A DNA stretch of 47,861 nucleotides from Bradyrhizobium sp. (GCA_028290305.1 JAQGKC010000258.1:1-47861); one strand, 5' to 3'; positions 1-7,453 are shown, numbered from the stretch's first letter. Notes: a model not told the origin generated them from the sequence alone. Program-made: numbers and translations.

Positions 1-225
1 CGCGAACCTCAGTGGCGCGAACCTCAGTGGCGCGAACCTCAGTGGCGCGAACCTCAGTGGCGCGTACCTCAGTGACGCGGACCTCCGTGGCGCGAACCTC
101 AGTGGCGCGAACCTCAGTGGCGCGAACCTCAGTGGCGCGAACCTCAGTGGCGCGCACCTCAGTGGCGCGTACCTCAGTGGCGCGAACCTCAGTGGCGCGT
201 ACCTCAGTGGCGCGAACCTCAGTGG
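1..225 (+). repeat. Tandem 15-bp repeat array (pentapeptide codons)
   Basis: There are fifteen 15-bp units of the form CGCGAACCTCAGTGG, with only a few single-base changes (GTACC, GGACCTCC, GCACC, GTGAC). Because 15 is divisible by 3, other frames stay open as well; the frame that reads ARTSV is an artefact. The array continues at the right end of the window. Confidence 0.95.
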
Positions 226-559
226 CGCGAAAGACGCCGACCTCGCAATCGCCGGCACCCGCATTCTACCAGACGGCGACCTGATCGGCTGGAAAAAGTG
301 TGCGAGCAACGTGATCGTGAAGCTTCGCATTCCCGAGGCGGCGAAACGTTCTCACGCCTTCGGTCGCAAATGCCGCGCTGAATATGCCGACGTGCTTGAG
401 GTGATCGGTGCAGAGGTTGGCATCGGGTCATATGACGGCAAGACGGAATATCGCGCGGGGCACCGCGTCACGCCAGATCGGTTTTGCGAGAACTGGCAGG
501 ACGAGTGCTCCAACGGAATCCACTTTTTCATTACTCGGCTTGAAGCTGAAAACTACTAG
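1..559 (+). CDS. Pentapeptide-repeat protein with DUF5758-like C-terminus (3' part)
   Basis: This is the C-terminal part of the gene that begins at 47577; the frame entering the window starts at base 2. Fifteen consecutive 15-bp units encode A-(N/D/Y/H)-L-S/R-G pentapeptides, which form a right-handed beta-helix in this family. After a short degenerate repeat (ADLAIAGT) comes a non-repeat domain with [40 protein letters not shown] and [15 protein letters not shown] recognise this as the DUF5758-type domain often attached to phage pentapeptide repeats. The biochemical role of that domain is unknown to me; pentapeptide proteins can mimic DNA or act as scaffolds, but nothing here shows that. It is the first gene of the rightward operon. 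The ATG at 311 is internal to this frame and is not a separate gene. Confidence 0.85.
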   Translation, partial: ANLSGANLSGANLSGANLSGAYLSDADLRGANLSGANLSGANLSGANLSGAHLSGAYLSGANLSGAYLSGANLSGAKDADLAIAGTRILPDGDLIGWKKCASNVIVKLRIPEAAKRSHAFGRKCRAEYADVLEVIGAEVGIGSYDGKTEYRAGHRVTPDRFCENWQDECSNGIHFFITRLEAENY

Positions 560-571
560 CGGAGACGGACC

Positions 572-673
572 ATGAGACACCCGACAACCAACCTCGAAAC
601 AGTGTTGTTCACCGTGCTTCTCAGCCTGATTGCTGCGCCGGGCGTGGCGATCTTCTCGTTCCTGATTTGGTGA
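572..673 (+). CDS. Small single-pass membrane protein (33 aa)
   Basis: A 33-codon gene follows the pentapeptide gene with a GGAGACGG ribosome-binding site ahead of the ATG. The peptide has a polar N-terminus (MRHPTTNLET) and then a hydrophobic stretch, roughly residues 11-32, long enough for one membrane span. No family recognised. A second tiny membrane ORF follows six bases later, so the pair may be co-translated. Confidence 0.5.
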   Translation: MRHPTTNLETVLFTVLLSLIAAPGVAIFSFLIW

Positions 674-678
674 GCGCC

Positions 679-768
679 ATGATCGCCGCGGTCTTCCTCA
701 CCTTCGCTCTCGCCATTGCCTTCGGGTCAATCTGCTTAGGCTCTCTGCTTATTTCCGCAACGGAGTAA
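679..768 (+). CDS. Small single-pass membrane protein (29 aa)
   Basis: A 29-codon ORF (MIAAVFLTFALAIAFGS...) that is almost entirely hydrophobic, six bases after the preceding small membrane gene. Position, spacing and composition are the only evidence. No family recognised. Confidence 0.45.
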   Translation: MIAAVFLTFALAIAFGSICLGSLLISATE

Positions 769-774
769 CAACTC

Positions 775-1007
775 ATGCCCTCAGCGACGTTTCATTATCC
801 GACACGACCTGTGATGACCGCGGCGCGGAAGTGCATCGCCAGCTCACCGCCGCTTACGAGCGCATTGAAGAACTGGAAGGCGGCATCAAGGGTCTGCTCG
901 GTCTTCTCAAACTGCTCACCAATAACGACGCAATTCCCGAATGCGTCCGCGAGGCCATGATCGTCAATCATCGGGTGATCGACGCGCAGGAGATGCTCAG
1001 GCCATGA
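775..1007 (+). pseudogene. Small helical protein with an apparent frameshift near its start
   Basis: GGAG at 762-765 lies nine bases ahead of ATG 775, but that frame gives a low-complexity product ending at 960. The neighbouring frame (codons starting at multiples of 3) is open from before 775 to TGA 1005-1007. It reads LSDVSLSDTTCDDRGAEV, then HRQLTAAYERIEELEGG, then IKGLLGLLKLLTNNDAIPE, a convincing amphipathic protein whose stop overlaps the next ATG (ATGA at 1004). One extra C in the CCC at 778-780 would join the ATG to this frame. Either the sequence lacks a base, or the gene is frameshifted or broken. Function unknown. Confidence 0.5.
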
Positions 1008-1234
1008 AACGCACCAGTCACAGCTATTACGTCGTGATGCAGGACTACGGCCACCGGGGACTTGAGGCCATCGTCCATCCTGAGGACACCCGCCGCGCCG
1101 TTGTTGAGCAGCTTGCATCCGGCGAAAGCAAGCATGTCGTTTTCATACACCACGTTGACGGCCTCTACATCGAGGACGTGACTGACGAACTATTTGACGA
1201 GGCGGAAAAGATCGCCTTGCAGGCAGCGGAGTAA
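1004..1234 (+). CDS. Hypothetical protein (76 aa)
   Basis: The start is the ATG overlapping the preceding stop (ATGA). The product is a small acidic alpha/beta protein beginning MKRTSHSYYVVMQDYGHRG and ending EAEKIALQAAE. Its pattern of short beta strands followed by a C-terminal helix resembles small phage accessory proteins, but I do not recognise a family. A six-base gap separates it from the next gene. Confidence 0.65.
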   Translation: MKRTSHSYYVVMQDYGHRGLEAIVHPEDTRRAVVEQLASGESKHVVFIHHVDGLYIEDVTDELFDEAEKIALQAAE

Positions 1235-1239
1235 GGCCA

Positions 1240-1506
1240 ATGAGTAGAATGGCAGAACTCGACATGGATCGCCAGACGATTGAAGCGCTTGGGCAGTCCC
1301 CGGCGGAGAAGATCGAGCGGCGTATCGACGCGATGATAAGCGAGTTGGACGAACTCACCGCAATGGTGATGAACGATGCCACCGCCGATCTGGTCGAAGA
1401 TCAAAAACGGCTGATCGGAATGCTGTTCACCCGCTGCGGGACGCTGGTTCGCTTGCTGATTGCCCGCCATCCCACGTCATTCAGGAGCAACCGCCGTGCA
1501 GCTTGA
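1240..1506 (+). CDS. Hypothetical helical protein (88 aa)
   Basis: Mostly alpha-helical, with IEALGQSPAEKIERRIDAMI and a following heptad-like segment (SELDELTAMVMND) compatible with a coiled coil. Its last ten bases overlap the GTG start of the next gene. No family recognised. Confidence 0.65.
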   Translation: MSRMAELDMDRQTIEALGQSPAEKIERRIDAMISELDELTAMVMNDATADLVEDQKRLIGMLFTRCGTLVRLLIARHPTSFRSNRRAA

Positions 1507-1951
1507 AAAGCGCGTCCTGACGCGGACAACGCCCGAATATAAGAACTGGTGCGGTATGCGTGCGCGATGCCTATGCCCCACCAACGCCGACTATGCGAAC
1601 TATGGCGGACGCGGCATTACAATCTGTCCTACATGGGAGGACTTCCAAACCTTTTTGCGTGATATGGGGCCGCGCCCATCTCCGAAACATTCTTTGGATC
1701 GCCGCGACAACGCCGGTAATTATGAGCCGGCAAATTGCCGGTGGGCCGTCCCGGTCGAGCAATCTAATAATCGCCGGTCAAATCGGATCGTTGTCTGGAA
1801 CGGCATCCCGCAAACATTGGCAGAACTTGTTCGCGCGCAAGGGGCATCCTACACGCGCACGATGAACCGTCTTCGCCGGGGATGGACCCTTGAGGCCGCC
1901 GTCAAGACACCCCCAGACGTGAACAAGATCAATATAGGGCTGCGATCATGA
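1496..1951 (+). CDS. HNH/AP2-type homing-endonuclease-like protein (copy 1)
   Basis: The start is GTG 1496, with AGGAG at 1483-1487 eight bases upstream; 151 residues. The core has the phage signature YxxWxxMRxRC (15-25), YANYGGRGITICPTWEDF (33-50), DMGPRP (56-61) and SLDRRDNAGNYEPANCRWA (66-84). This family is often labelled HNH or AP2-type endonuclease. Residues 97-140 (IVVWNGIPQTLAEL, then RLRRGWTLEAAV) look like the C-terminal DNA-binding segment found in many homing endonucleases. I cannot place a complete HNH triad. It is coupled to the next gene by ATGA. A second family member lies at 9876. Confidence 0.7.
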   Translation: MQLEKRVLTRTTPEYKNWCGMRARCLCPTNADYANYGGRGITICPTWEDFQTFLRDMGPRPSPKHSLDRRDNAGNYEPANCRWAVPVEQSNNRRSNRIVVWNGIPQTLAELVRAQGASYTRTMNRLRRGWTLEAAVKTPPDVNKINIGLRS

Positions 1952-2448
1952 CAGGTCTTGACCCCCGCGTTATTCGCCAATCCATCGAAAACCTCAAGAT
2001 CAGTTATCCCGATCTTATCGAGGATGACGAAGCCTGGATGGCAACGCTGGAGAGCGAAACCTGTTTCAACGAGATACTGACAACCATTGTGCGGCGAATT
2101 GAAGACACCAAGGCACTCGTTATCGGAACCAAGGGCCGATTCGAGGAATTGAAGGCCCGCAAAGACCGGTTCGAGAACCGCATCGAAACCCTGCGCGAAC
2201 TCGCCTTCAAGATTATGTCGGCGGCCGAGATTGCCAAGGCGGAGTTGCCGGAAGCAACCCTATCTCTCCGCGCCGGTCAGCAGCAACTCATTGGTGAAGC
2301 GGACCCGGCGGCATTGCCGGATGCGCTCTGCAAGATTTCTCGCTCCCCTGACCGCACCGCGATCAAGGAAGCGCTGAAAACCGGCCAGACAGTGCCGGGC
2401 TTCGAACTGTCGAACTCAACTCCTTCTCTCTCAATCAGGATCAAATGA
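1948..2448 (+). CDS. Gp157-like phage protein
   Basis: A 166-residue protein with a long helical N-terminal two-thirds (ALVIGTKGRFEELKARKDRF coiled coil). It ends with the hallmarks of the siphovirus Gp157 family: LPEATLSLRAGQQQLIGEAD, then LPDALCKISRSPDRTAIKEA and GQTVPGFELSNS. Family members commonly sit with recombination and single-strand-binding genes, as here, just ahead of an SSB-like gene. The biochemical role is not established. Confidence 0.75.
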   Translation: MTGLDPRVIRQSIENLKISYPDLIEDDEAWMATLESETCFNEILTTIVRRIEDTKALVIGTKGRFEELKARKDRFENRIETLRELAFKIMSAAEIAKAELPEATLSLRAGQQQLIGEADPAALPDALCKISRSPDRTAIKEALKTGQTVPGFELSNSTPSLSIRIK

Positions 2449-2449
2449 A

Positions 2450-2857
2450 ATGAAAATGAACGAAATCTATCCCAGCAAATACCTCAAGGCGGACGACCTC
2501 CAAGGCCGCGAGGCTCGCGTCACCATGCAGAACGTCGAACTCGAAAAGATCGGCGAGGACATGAAGCCGGTTCTTTACTTCAAGGGCAAAGACAAGGGCG
2601 TCGTTCTCAACAAGACCAACGCCGGCACGATCAGCATTGCCTACGGCGACGATACGGAAGACTGGTTTGACCAGCCGCTGATCCTGTTTTCGGTCATGGT
2701 TGATTTCCAGGGCAAGGTTGCGCCGGCCATTCGCTGCCGCGCTCCGACCGCTCGGGACAACAAAGCAGCGCCGGTCGCCAAAGCTAAACCCGATCCGATT
2801 TCGAGCGGATTAGCGCCGGGGCCGTCGTCCGATATGAGCGACGACATTCCGTTCTGA
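2450..2857 (+). CDS. SSB-like protein with acidic DDIPF tail
   Basis: 135 residues starting two bases after the Gp157-like gene. The N-terminal 90 residues form a beta-rich domain (ARVTMQNVELEKIGEDMKPV, KGVVLNKTNAGTISIAYGDD). A Pro/Ala/Ser linker follows, then the terminal DMSDDIPF. The linker plus DDIPF tip matches the protein-interaction tail of bacterial single-stranded DNA-binding proteins, which recruits repair and replication partners. The OB fold is inferred from layout; no direct homologue is recalled. Confidence 0.6.
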   Translation: MKMNEIYPSKYLKADDLQGREARVTMQNVELEKIGEDMKPVLYFKGKDKGVVLNKTNAGTISIAYGDDTEDWFDQPLILFSVMVDFQGKVAPAIRCRAPTARDNKAAPVAKAKPDPISSGLAPGPSSDMSDDIPF

Positions 2858-2864
2858 GGCCGTC

Positions 2865-3311
2865 ATGAACATCGCAGACGTTGCACGCCAAAACGCGATC
2901 CCGCTGGAGGTCAAGAAAGACGGCCTCCAGCAGCGCCAGAATGGCGACTGGGTTCTGCGCCTTGTCGTACAGGCTGCGGACATGGACCCACGAATAACCA
3001 ACGCGGCAATGGGCACTCGCTTTCAGGCCGCGTTGGTTGAAATTGACGAAAACGAAGAACCGAAGAAACAGCGCCTTGACTGGCGCGATGTCCAGCCGTC
3101 AGCGCAGGCCGGTATCCGTTGCGCTGATCCGAGGTTCCGCGAGTTTCTGGCGAAAGAGCGCGGGTTTAATACGACGACGGAAGACGAGGCCGCAACGGTT
3201 GTTCGCCAACTCTGTCAAGTGAACACACGGGCGGCCTTTTCGACCAACCCCGCCGCGCGAACTCGCTGGCAGGCCCTGGATAACCAATACAGAGAATGGG
3301 CGCATTTGTGA
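2865..3311 (+). CDS. Conserved phage hypothetical protein (148 aa)
   Basis: Starts seven bases after the SSB-like gene. It begins MNIADVARQNAIPLEVKKDG and is rich in charged and aromatic residues, with no membrane span. Its stop overlaps the next ATG by one base (TGATG at 3309-3313), so it is probably co-translated with the nuclease gene that follows. Position suggests a recombination or replication accessory; this is inference from neighbours only. Confidence 0.65.
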   Translation: MNIADVARQNAIPLEVKKDGLQQRQNGDWVLRLVVQAADMDPRITNAAMGTRFQAALVEIDENEEPKKQRLDWRDVQPSAQAGIRCADPRFREFLAKERGFNTTTEDEAATVVRQLCQVNTRAAFSTNPAARTRWQALDNQYREWAHL

Positions 3312-3598
3312 TGCTCCGCCAACGACAGCCGAGAGAACGAGACAACAAGCACCTGGGCTACATCAGGAGCCTTCCCTGCTGCGTATGCGGCGGGATCGAC
3401 ACTGAGGCAGCCCACATCAGAACCGCTTCCCTTGCCCACGAGAAGCCCCATACGGGCATGTCCGAGAAGCCGTCCGACAAATGGGCCTTACCGCTATGCA
3501 ATCGGCATCATCGCGAACAGCACACGATGAACGAAATGGCGTTTTGGAAGCAATACGGAATCGACCCGTTCATGCTGGCAATGAGGCTCAGGCGATGA
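3311..3598 (+). CDS. DUF968/Ref-like HNH nuclease
   Basis: The ATG at 3311 was chosen because it overlaps the upstream stop (TGATG). 95 residues: SLPCCVCGG (20-28) with a Cys pair, EAAHIRTA (32-39), GMSEKPSDKWALPLCNRHHREQH (49-71) and NEMAFW (74-79). The C-C...H...C-HH-H arrangement, with KPSD and LPLC..HH, is typical of the DUF968/Ref group of HNH nucleases in phage recombination modules. Ref is known as a RecA-directed nuclease; whether this small protein has that activity is inference. It follows SSB-like and Gp157-like genes, which fits. Confidence 0.7.
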   Translation: MLRQRQPRERDNKHLGYIRSLPCCVCGGIDTEAAHIRTASLAHEKPHTGMSEKPSDKWALPLCNRHHREQHTMNEMAFWKQYGIDPFMLAMRLRR

Positions 3599-3822
3599 TC
3601 CCTCCCATTACACCGAGAGAAGGGCTGGAGGAATTTATTCGTGCAGATGGAGAGCCGGAGCCGGTCTGTGCAAATTGCGACTGCTACGCGCCCAAGGATG
3701 GCAACCCTGGAAAATGTGTGAACACACAATCTTTATGGTTCAACTTTTCACCACAACCCCTCGACGGATGCAGCAAATTTTTTCCGGATCACGGGCGATG
3801 GCCGGAGGCTGACCATGGCTGA
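3595..3822 (+). CDS. Small Cys-rich protein (75 aa)
   Basis: The ATG overlaps the preceding stop (ATGA). CANCDCYAPKDGNPGKCVNT and a later CSKFFP give a Cys-rich metal-binding look. No family recognised. The end overlaps the next gene's start by eight bases. Confidence 0.6.
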   Translation: MIPPITPREGLEEFIRADGEPEPVCANCDCYAPKDGNPGKCVNTQSLWFNFSPQPLDGCSKFFPDHGRWPEADHG

Positions 3823-4264
3823 TGACTGGAGCCCGGAGCTTATTTTCTCCTACGGGAGGCTAGAGCGGCAGCGAGCAAGCGGTGACACCATGAGGGACAT
3901 TGTTGAAGAACTTCGGTTTATCGAAGCCGCTGGCGATGTACCGCCAAAGGGGCACGGCTCCCTGGCAAAACGGGCGGCTGACGAGATCGAACGGCTGCGT
4001 GGTGCCGCCCAATCAGCGCAAGAAACCCCCACCGTTCCGTTCAATCCATGCCTTGCGAAGTTGAGGCCCGGCGAGCCGTTCTTTGTCCTTTTAGGCCGCG
4101 ATAAGCAGGCCCCAAACGCCGTGATGACATGGGCCAATGATCGACAGGCCGCAGAAGGAAAATCTGCATGGACCGATCAAGCGCGCGAAGTCGCGCACGC
4201 AATGGCGACATACAGCGGCATAGGCCCAGCGCTCCCCACTCCGGCACGCGGGGACACCAAATGA
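3815..4264 (+). CDS. Hypothetical protein (149 aa)
   Basis: The N-terminal segment is helical and charged (MADDWSPELIFSYGRLERQR, then MRDIVEELRFIEAAGD and KRAADEIERLRGAA). The second half is mixed (FFVLLGRDKQAPNAVMTWAND). AADEIERLRGAA recurs in small phage accessory proteins with a helical repeat. The stop overlaps the next start (ATGA). Confidence 0.6.
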   Translation: MADDWSPELIFSYGRLERQRASGDTMRDIVEELRFIEAAGDVPPKGHGSLAKRAADEIERLRGAAQSAQETPTVPFNPCLAKLRPGEPFFVLLGRDKQAPNAVMTWANDRQAAEGKSAWTDQAREVAHAMATYSGIGPALPTPARGDTK

Positions 4265-4734
4265 GCGGACGGATCGAGCATCCATTTGTACCTGGCGCCC
4301 GCGTCGCAATCGAGGTTGACCGCAGCAACTATACGCCGATCGGCTATAAGGAAGCCTTTGTGGACAAGGTGTTCAAGACGGGGCGGTTTACGCTGCGCGA
4401 TTCAAAGCAACAGTGGCGGCCCTACGAGCCGGCACATTATCAGCCGCATTGGTACGCAAGCCAAACCGGCGACCATGGTTGGAGAGGCGGCGGCCGGCTT
4501 AGAATTTGGGATGAGGGTGCCGACGCTGAAATCACCTACGCAATTGCGACCCATCGCCGATACCAGCAGTTCACAGAGCTTAAAGCGCAAATTGTCTGCC
4601 TGCGGTTTTCGCCTGAGCTGGTCACGGATGAGGTTATCGATTGGATGCGCTGCGTCGTGTTGGCCGTAAAGCCGATTAAGAACGCCGATCCACCGCCGAA
4701 TGATCCCCATCCCCCGCAAGCAGAGGAACGTTGA
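4261..4734 (+). CDS. Hypothetical protein (157 aa)
   Basis: The start at 4261 was chosen for the ATGA overlap with the preceding stop; the frame is open further upstream. Begins MSGRIEHPFVPGARVAIEVD and contains aromatic-rich beta segments (QWRPYEPAHYQPHWYASQTG). The C-terminus is proline-rich (DPPPNDPHPPQ). Function unknown. Confidence 0.6.
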   Translation: MSGRIEHPFVPGARVAIEVDRSNYTPIGYKEAFVDKVFKTGRFTLRDSKQQWRPYEPAHYQPHWYASQTGDHGWRGGGRLRIWDEGADAEITYAIATHRRYQQFTELKAQIVCLRFSPELVTDEVIDWMRCVVLAVKPIKNADPPPNDPHPPQAEER

Positions 4735-4737
4735 GAA

Positions 4738-4956
4738 ATGAGCATTAGCATCCACCCCTCGTGCGGTCGATTTCCTTGCGGCTGGAATGGCTACCGCTGC
4801 GACATGCACGGCTGTCCGAACAACATGGGATCGCAGCCGTTCGTCATGGCTACGACAGCGCCTTCGATGGGATGCATCTGCCCGCCGACTTCCGAGAAAA
4901 CTTGCGAGAGCCCGATCTGCCCGCGCAAGAACCACCTAAGGGCGAGCCAGCCGTGA
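4738..4956 (+). CDS. Small Cys-rich protein (72 aa)
   Basis: Starts four bases after the previous stop. Cysteines recur in a metal-site-like order: CGRFPC, CDMHGC, and a C-terminal CICPP...TCESPICPRKN. This pattern recurs in small phage proteins of unknown function. A longer frame from 4761 overlaps it, but only the part of that frame after 4953 looks coding. Confidence 0.6.
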   Translation: MSISIHPSCGRFPCGWNGYRCDMHGCPNNMGSQPFVMATTAPSMGCICPPTSEKTCESPICPRKNHLRASQP

Positions 4957-5174
4957 AAACCAAACCCCCCAATCCGAAATATTCCCCGATGAGTCCATAC
5001 GACCGGGATTTCTGTGAGGCGCTTCCTTACGGCTACACCGGAGCGATGATCTACGCCGGGATACGGAGAAATATCCGCGAGGACCGCGCGAAAAAGAAGG
5101 CGGCCGCAGCGCGGAGAGCGATACGCGAGGCGCGGGCGAAGAAGGCCAACAAGGCAAAGCGGAGGGCGGTATGA
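4953..5174 (+). CDS. Small basic protein (73 aa)
   Basis: GTG start overlaps the previous stop (GTGA), with AAGGG at 4938-4942 upstream. Starts MKTKPPNPKYSPMSPYDRDF and ends in a long Lys/Arg/Ala helix that probably binds nucleic acid or simply adds charge. Function unknown. Confidence 0.55.
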   Translation: MKTKPPNPKYSPMSPYDRDFCEALPYGYTGAMIYAGIRRNIREDRAKKKAAAARRAIREARAKKANKAKRRAV

Positions 5175-5221
5175 CGGGCTCAACGGTGACGGCTGCTCAC
5201 CGAGCATAGGGGAAATGAGAG

Positions 5222-5419
5222 ATGATCCGATATCGCGAAAATGATTTGATTGACGTGCGCTCGCGGCGTTTTAAGCCGGCCAGTTGCCCCCATTGCGAAT
5301 ACGACCGCCGCTTTCCCGGCTTCGAAGCCGGGGGATGGATGCAGCAAGACAACAGCGGGCCAATCGTTTCCTGCCCGCTTTGCAATGATGATGGAAAGCA
5401 TCTGATGGGTGAAGCATGA
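5222..5419 (+). CDS. Small zinc-ribbon-like protein (65 aa)
   Basis: CPHC at about residue 22 and CPLC at about residue 50 form a two-CxxC zinc-ribbon layout around FPGFEAGGWMQQDNSGPIVS. The stop overlaps the next start (ATGA). Function unknown. Confidence 0.6.
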   Translation: MIRYRENDLIDVRSRRFKPASCPHCEYDRRFPGFEAGGWMQQDNSGPIVSCPLCNDDGKHLMGEA

Positions 5420-5790
5420 CCGCCCCCATGGACCCGCGCGAAGGGCTACCACCAACCAAAGAGGATTTCGCTCATTGGTCGAGGGTTTGGCATGACACAT
5501 GCGAGACCATCATGACGCTTCTCGCCCTGCCCGGTAATGGGTCTCCGCAAGAAATGCTCGCCCAGGTTCAGGCTTATGTGGGTCGCGCCGCTCCTGCCCC
5601 AGCACCGGAGACAGAAAGGCTAATGCAGTGGATTGCATCTCTACTAACCAAATTGCGAAGCTGGAGACAGCCGCTCTTGCCCAAGCATCGTGGCAGCCCA
5701 TCGAGACGGCACCGAAGGATGGGACCGATATTCTTGTCTGGCCATATTGGTCTGACCGACAACCGGCCCAGGTGCATTGGCGTGATCTGA
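5416..5790 (+). CDS. Hypothetical protein, 3' half overlapping a DUF551 frame
   Basis: Residues 1-70 (MTAPMDPREGLPPTKEDFAH, then ETIMTLLALPGNGSPQEMLA, then PAPETERL) look like real coding sequence. After about 5620 the frame turns into Arg/Pro-rich sequence antiphase to the DUF551 gene starting at 5628. One base missing near 5590-5640 would fuse both parts into one protein. Otherwise two genes overlap by 163 bp. The N-terminal half is credible; the annotated end is not certain. Confidence 0.45.
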   Translation: MTAPMDPREGLPPTKEDFAHWSRVWHDTCETIMTLLALPGNGSPQEMLAQVQAYVGRAAPAPAPETERLMQWIASLLTKLRSWRQPLLPKHRGSPSRRHRRMGPIFLSGHIGLTDNRPRCIGVI

Positions 5791-5918
5791 AGCGCACGCC
5801 CGGCAGATGGGAAATAACGCCTTCGTTCTTCTGTGCTGGCGCTGCGCCCACTCACTGGAAGCCGCTGGACGCGCCCCCATCAGTGGTGACATCGACCGAC
5901 CGAGGGAGCCCGTCATGA
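5628..5918 (+). CDS. DUF551-type protein (copy 1)
   Basis: GTG-initiated frame with SWQPIETAPKDGTDILVWPY and APTHWKPLDAPP, the paired motifs of the DUF551-type small phage proteins. The stop overlaps the next ATG (ATGA at 5915), which supports this frame. At 5694-5730 it is almost identical in DNA to the second copy at 10553-10590, so the two share a recent origin or recombine. The true start may be the ATG at 5416 if a base is missing. Function unknown. Confidence 0.6.
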   Translation: MDCISTNQIAKLETAALAQASWQPIETAPKDGTDILVWPYWSDRQPAQVHWRDLKRTPGRWEITPSFFCAGAAPTHWKPLDAPPSVVTSTDRGSPS

Positions 5919-6334
5919 CCAACCAGAGTGAGCAGGCAATGACCGACAGCGCGCAGAGGTTGGAGTTGTGTCCGTTTTGCGGGAAAGAGCCGGGCATCAA
6001 AGTAGGCCCACCACCAATGGTGCGTTGCATCACTGACGGGTGCGAGGGAAAAAAGCACGCGGCTCGCACTGTTATCGCATGGAATGATTATGCCGCCCTC
6101 CGTTCCAGCGCCCTCCCGGAAACGGGGAAGAGAGTTGATTTGGAGCGTATGGCGGTAGCGCATGCCGCGAAATGGGGGGACGGCCCGCGCGGAAGCGCTG
6201 CAATGCTTGTAGCTTTTGGCAAAGCCGTTCTCGCCCTCCGCCCCTCTCCAGATGGGGCAGTGCGGATTCACCGAACCACCGAAGTCTCGGATGCGCCTAT
6301 CGGTCAGGCATCAGCGGAGGATGACGCGCCATGA
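5915..6334 (+). CDS. Lar-like zinc protein
   Basis: 139 residues. The N-terminal part has LELCPFCGKEPGIKVGPPPM, then RCITDGCEG and a final VIAWNDYAALR. CPFCG...C...C plus AWN is the signature of the Lar (restriction alleviation) family, in which the founding member modulates type I restriction. Many small phage proteins share the motif without proven function. The C-terminal half (LERMAVAHAAKWGDGPRGSA) looks like a separate helical add-on. Confidence 0.6.
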   Translation: MTNQSEQAMTDSAQRLELCPFCGKEPGIKVGPPPMVRCITDGCEGKKHAARTVIAWNDYAALRSSALPETGKRVDLERMAVAHAAKWGDGPRGSAAMLVAFGKAVLALRPSPDGAVRIHRTTEVSDAPIGQASAEDDAP

Positions 6335-6921
6335 AAATCTGGTTTGACACCGAGTTCATCGAAGATGGGAAAACTATTGACCTCCTCAGCATCGGCATGG
6401 TCCGCGAAGATGGTGCTACATTGTATCTTGAGAATCTGAGTGCCGATATTTCGAAGGCCAGCAAGTGGGTTGAAGAAAACGTTATTTGCTACTTAGATTA
6501 CGTCAGACATGGCGTAGCTCGGGAAGAGATCGGACCAAAGATCAAGGCCTTTGTCGGCGAGAAGCCTGAGTTCTGGGCCTACTACGCTGACTATGACTGG
6601 GTTGCGCTCTGCCAGCTTTACGGCACGATGATGGATTTGCCGTCTGGCTGGCCTATGTACTGCCGCGACGTGAAGCAGCTTTGCGACGAACTCGGCAACC
6701 CGAAACTGCCTGAACAGGAATCCATAGAACATCACGCCCTCGGCGATGCTCTATGGACAAAGGCCGCTTGGGGACATCTTCGCGCCTCGGCATCGGCACT
6801 TCCTGATGACCGATTGGTGCCGACGCGCACTCTCGGGTGCGGTGAACCCGCCCTCACCCGACCGCAGGAGGGGGCAGAGGTGACGCGCCCACTGCATTCA
6901 CCCACTGAAAACAAAGGATAA
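6331..6921 (+). CDS. DEDDh 3'-5' exonuclease
   Basis: 196 residues with MKIWFDTEFIED (D6, E8), AYYADYDWVAL (D87 or D89) and HHALGDALW (H135, D139). These are the four acidic residues and the histidine of the DEDDh exonuclease group, in a layout like the single-domain Rv2179c/phage exonucleases. The catalytic domain ends near 150, and the rest is a low-complexity tail. It probably trims 3' ends of DNA or RNA. Coupled to the Lar-like gene by ATGA. Confidence 0.75.
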   Translation: MKIWFDTEFIEDGKTIDLLSIGMVREDGATLYLENLSADISKASKWVEENVICYLDYVRHGVAREEIGPKIKAFVGEKPEFWAYYADYDWVALCQLYGTMMDLPSGWPMYCRDVKQLCDELGNPKLPEQESIEHHALGDALWTKAAWGHLRASASALPDDRLVPTRTLGCGEPALTRPQEGAEVTRPLHSPTENKG

Positions 6922-6927
6922 AATAAA

Positions 6928-7422
6928 ATGGATTTGAAGCGCCTCTATGAGATTTTGAACGAGACCACGATCCAACTCCGCAAGGGCGAAGTGATCCACG
7001 GCGATAAGCCGCTGGTAGACGCCATCAAGGCGGGCGTCGAGAGCGATAAATTGCCCGGCGGGGTGGTGACCTTCGACATGATGCCGACCGTCGCCGAAGC
7101 CGCTGATGGGCTCGAAAAGGTCGATCTGAAATTTCTGGTGATTGGCGTCCACAGGGCCAAGGCAGAGCAGCACAGGGCCGAGCTGATCGGTCTGCTCAAT
7201 ACCTACCCCGATCCGGATTCACTCGCTGGTGGCCCCTCCTACATCACGGTAGGCGGCGAGATCGGCGACCAGGGCGCGGCCTTCCAACTGTTCGCGCTCG
7301 GCAAGGTGCTGGGACTTTGGAGCGTCATCACACCATCCACTTTCGGGATGGAAGGCGAGGAAGCCCAGCGCGCGGCCGGCGGCGGCTTTATCATGATGAC
7401 GGGCTACCGGAAAGCCGCATGA
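6928..7422 (+). CDS. Hypothetical protein (164 aa)
   Basis: Follows the exonuclease gene with AAAGGA upstream of the ATG. Begins MDLKRLYEILNETTIQLRKG. The middle region reads LKFLVIGVHRAKAEQHRAEL, and PDSLAGGPSYITVGGEIGDQ lies near the end. Mixed alpha/beta, soluble. No family recognised. Confidence 0.65.
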   Translation: MDLKRLYEILNETTIQLRKGEVIHGDKPLVDAIKAGVESDKLPGGVVTFDMMPTVAEAADGLEKVDLKFLVIGVHRAKAEQHRAELIGLLNTYPDPDSLAGGPSYITVGGEIGDQGAAFQLFALGKVLGLWSVITPSTFGMEGEEAQRAAGGGFIMMTGYRKAA

Positions 7423-7453
7423 CGGTAGTTTCTTCGCAGAATGGAAACACCCC

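Noticed and set aside
1..225. Possible CRISPR array
   Set aside because: The units are 15 bp, directly tandem, without spacers, and code for pentapeptides.
12..284. Open frame of (ARTSV) repeats
   Set aside because: It is an out-of-phase reading of the 15-bp array; the A(N/D)LSG frame continues into a folded C-terminal domain and connects to the start at 47577.
4761..4952. Upstream extension of the 4953 gene
   Set aside because: It overlaps the Cys-rich gene in another frame; the GTG at 4953 has a GTGA coupling and an AAGGG site.
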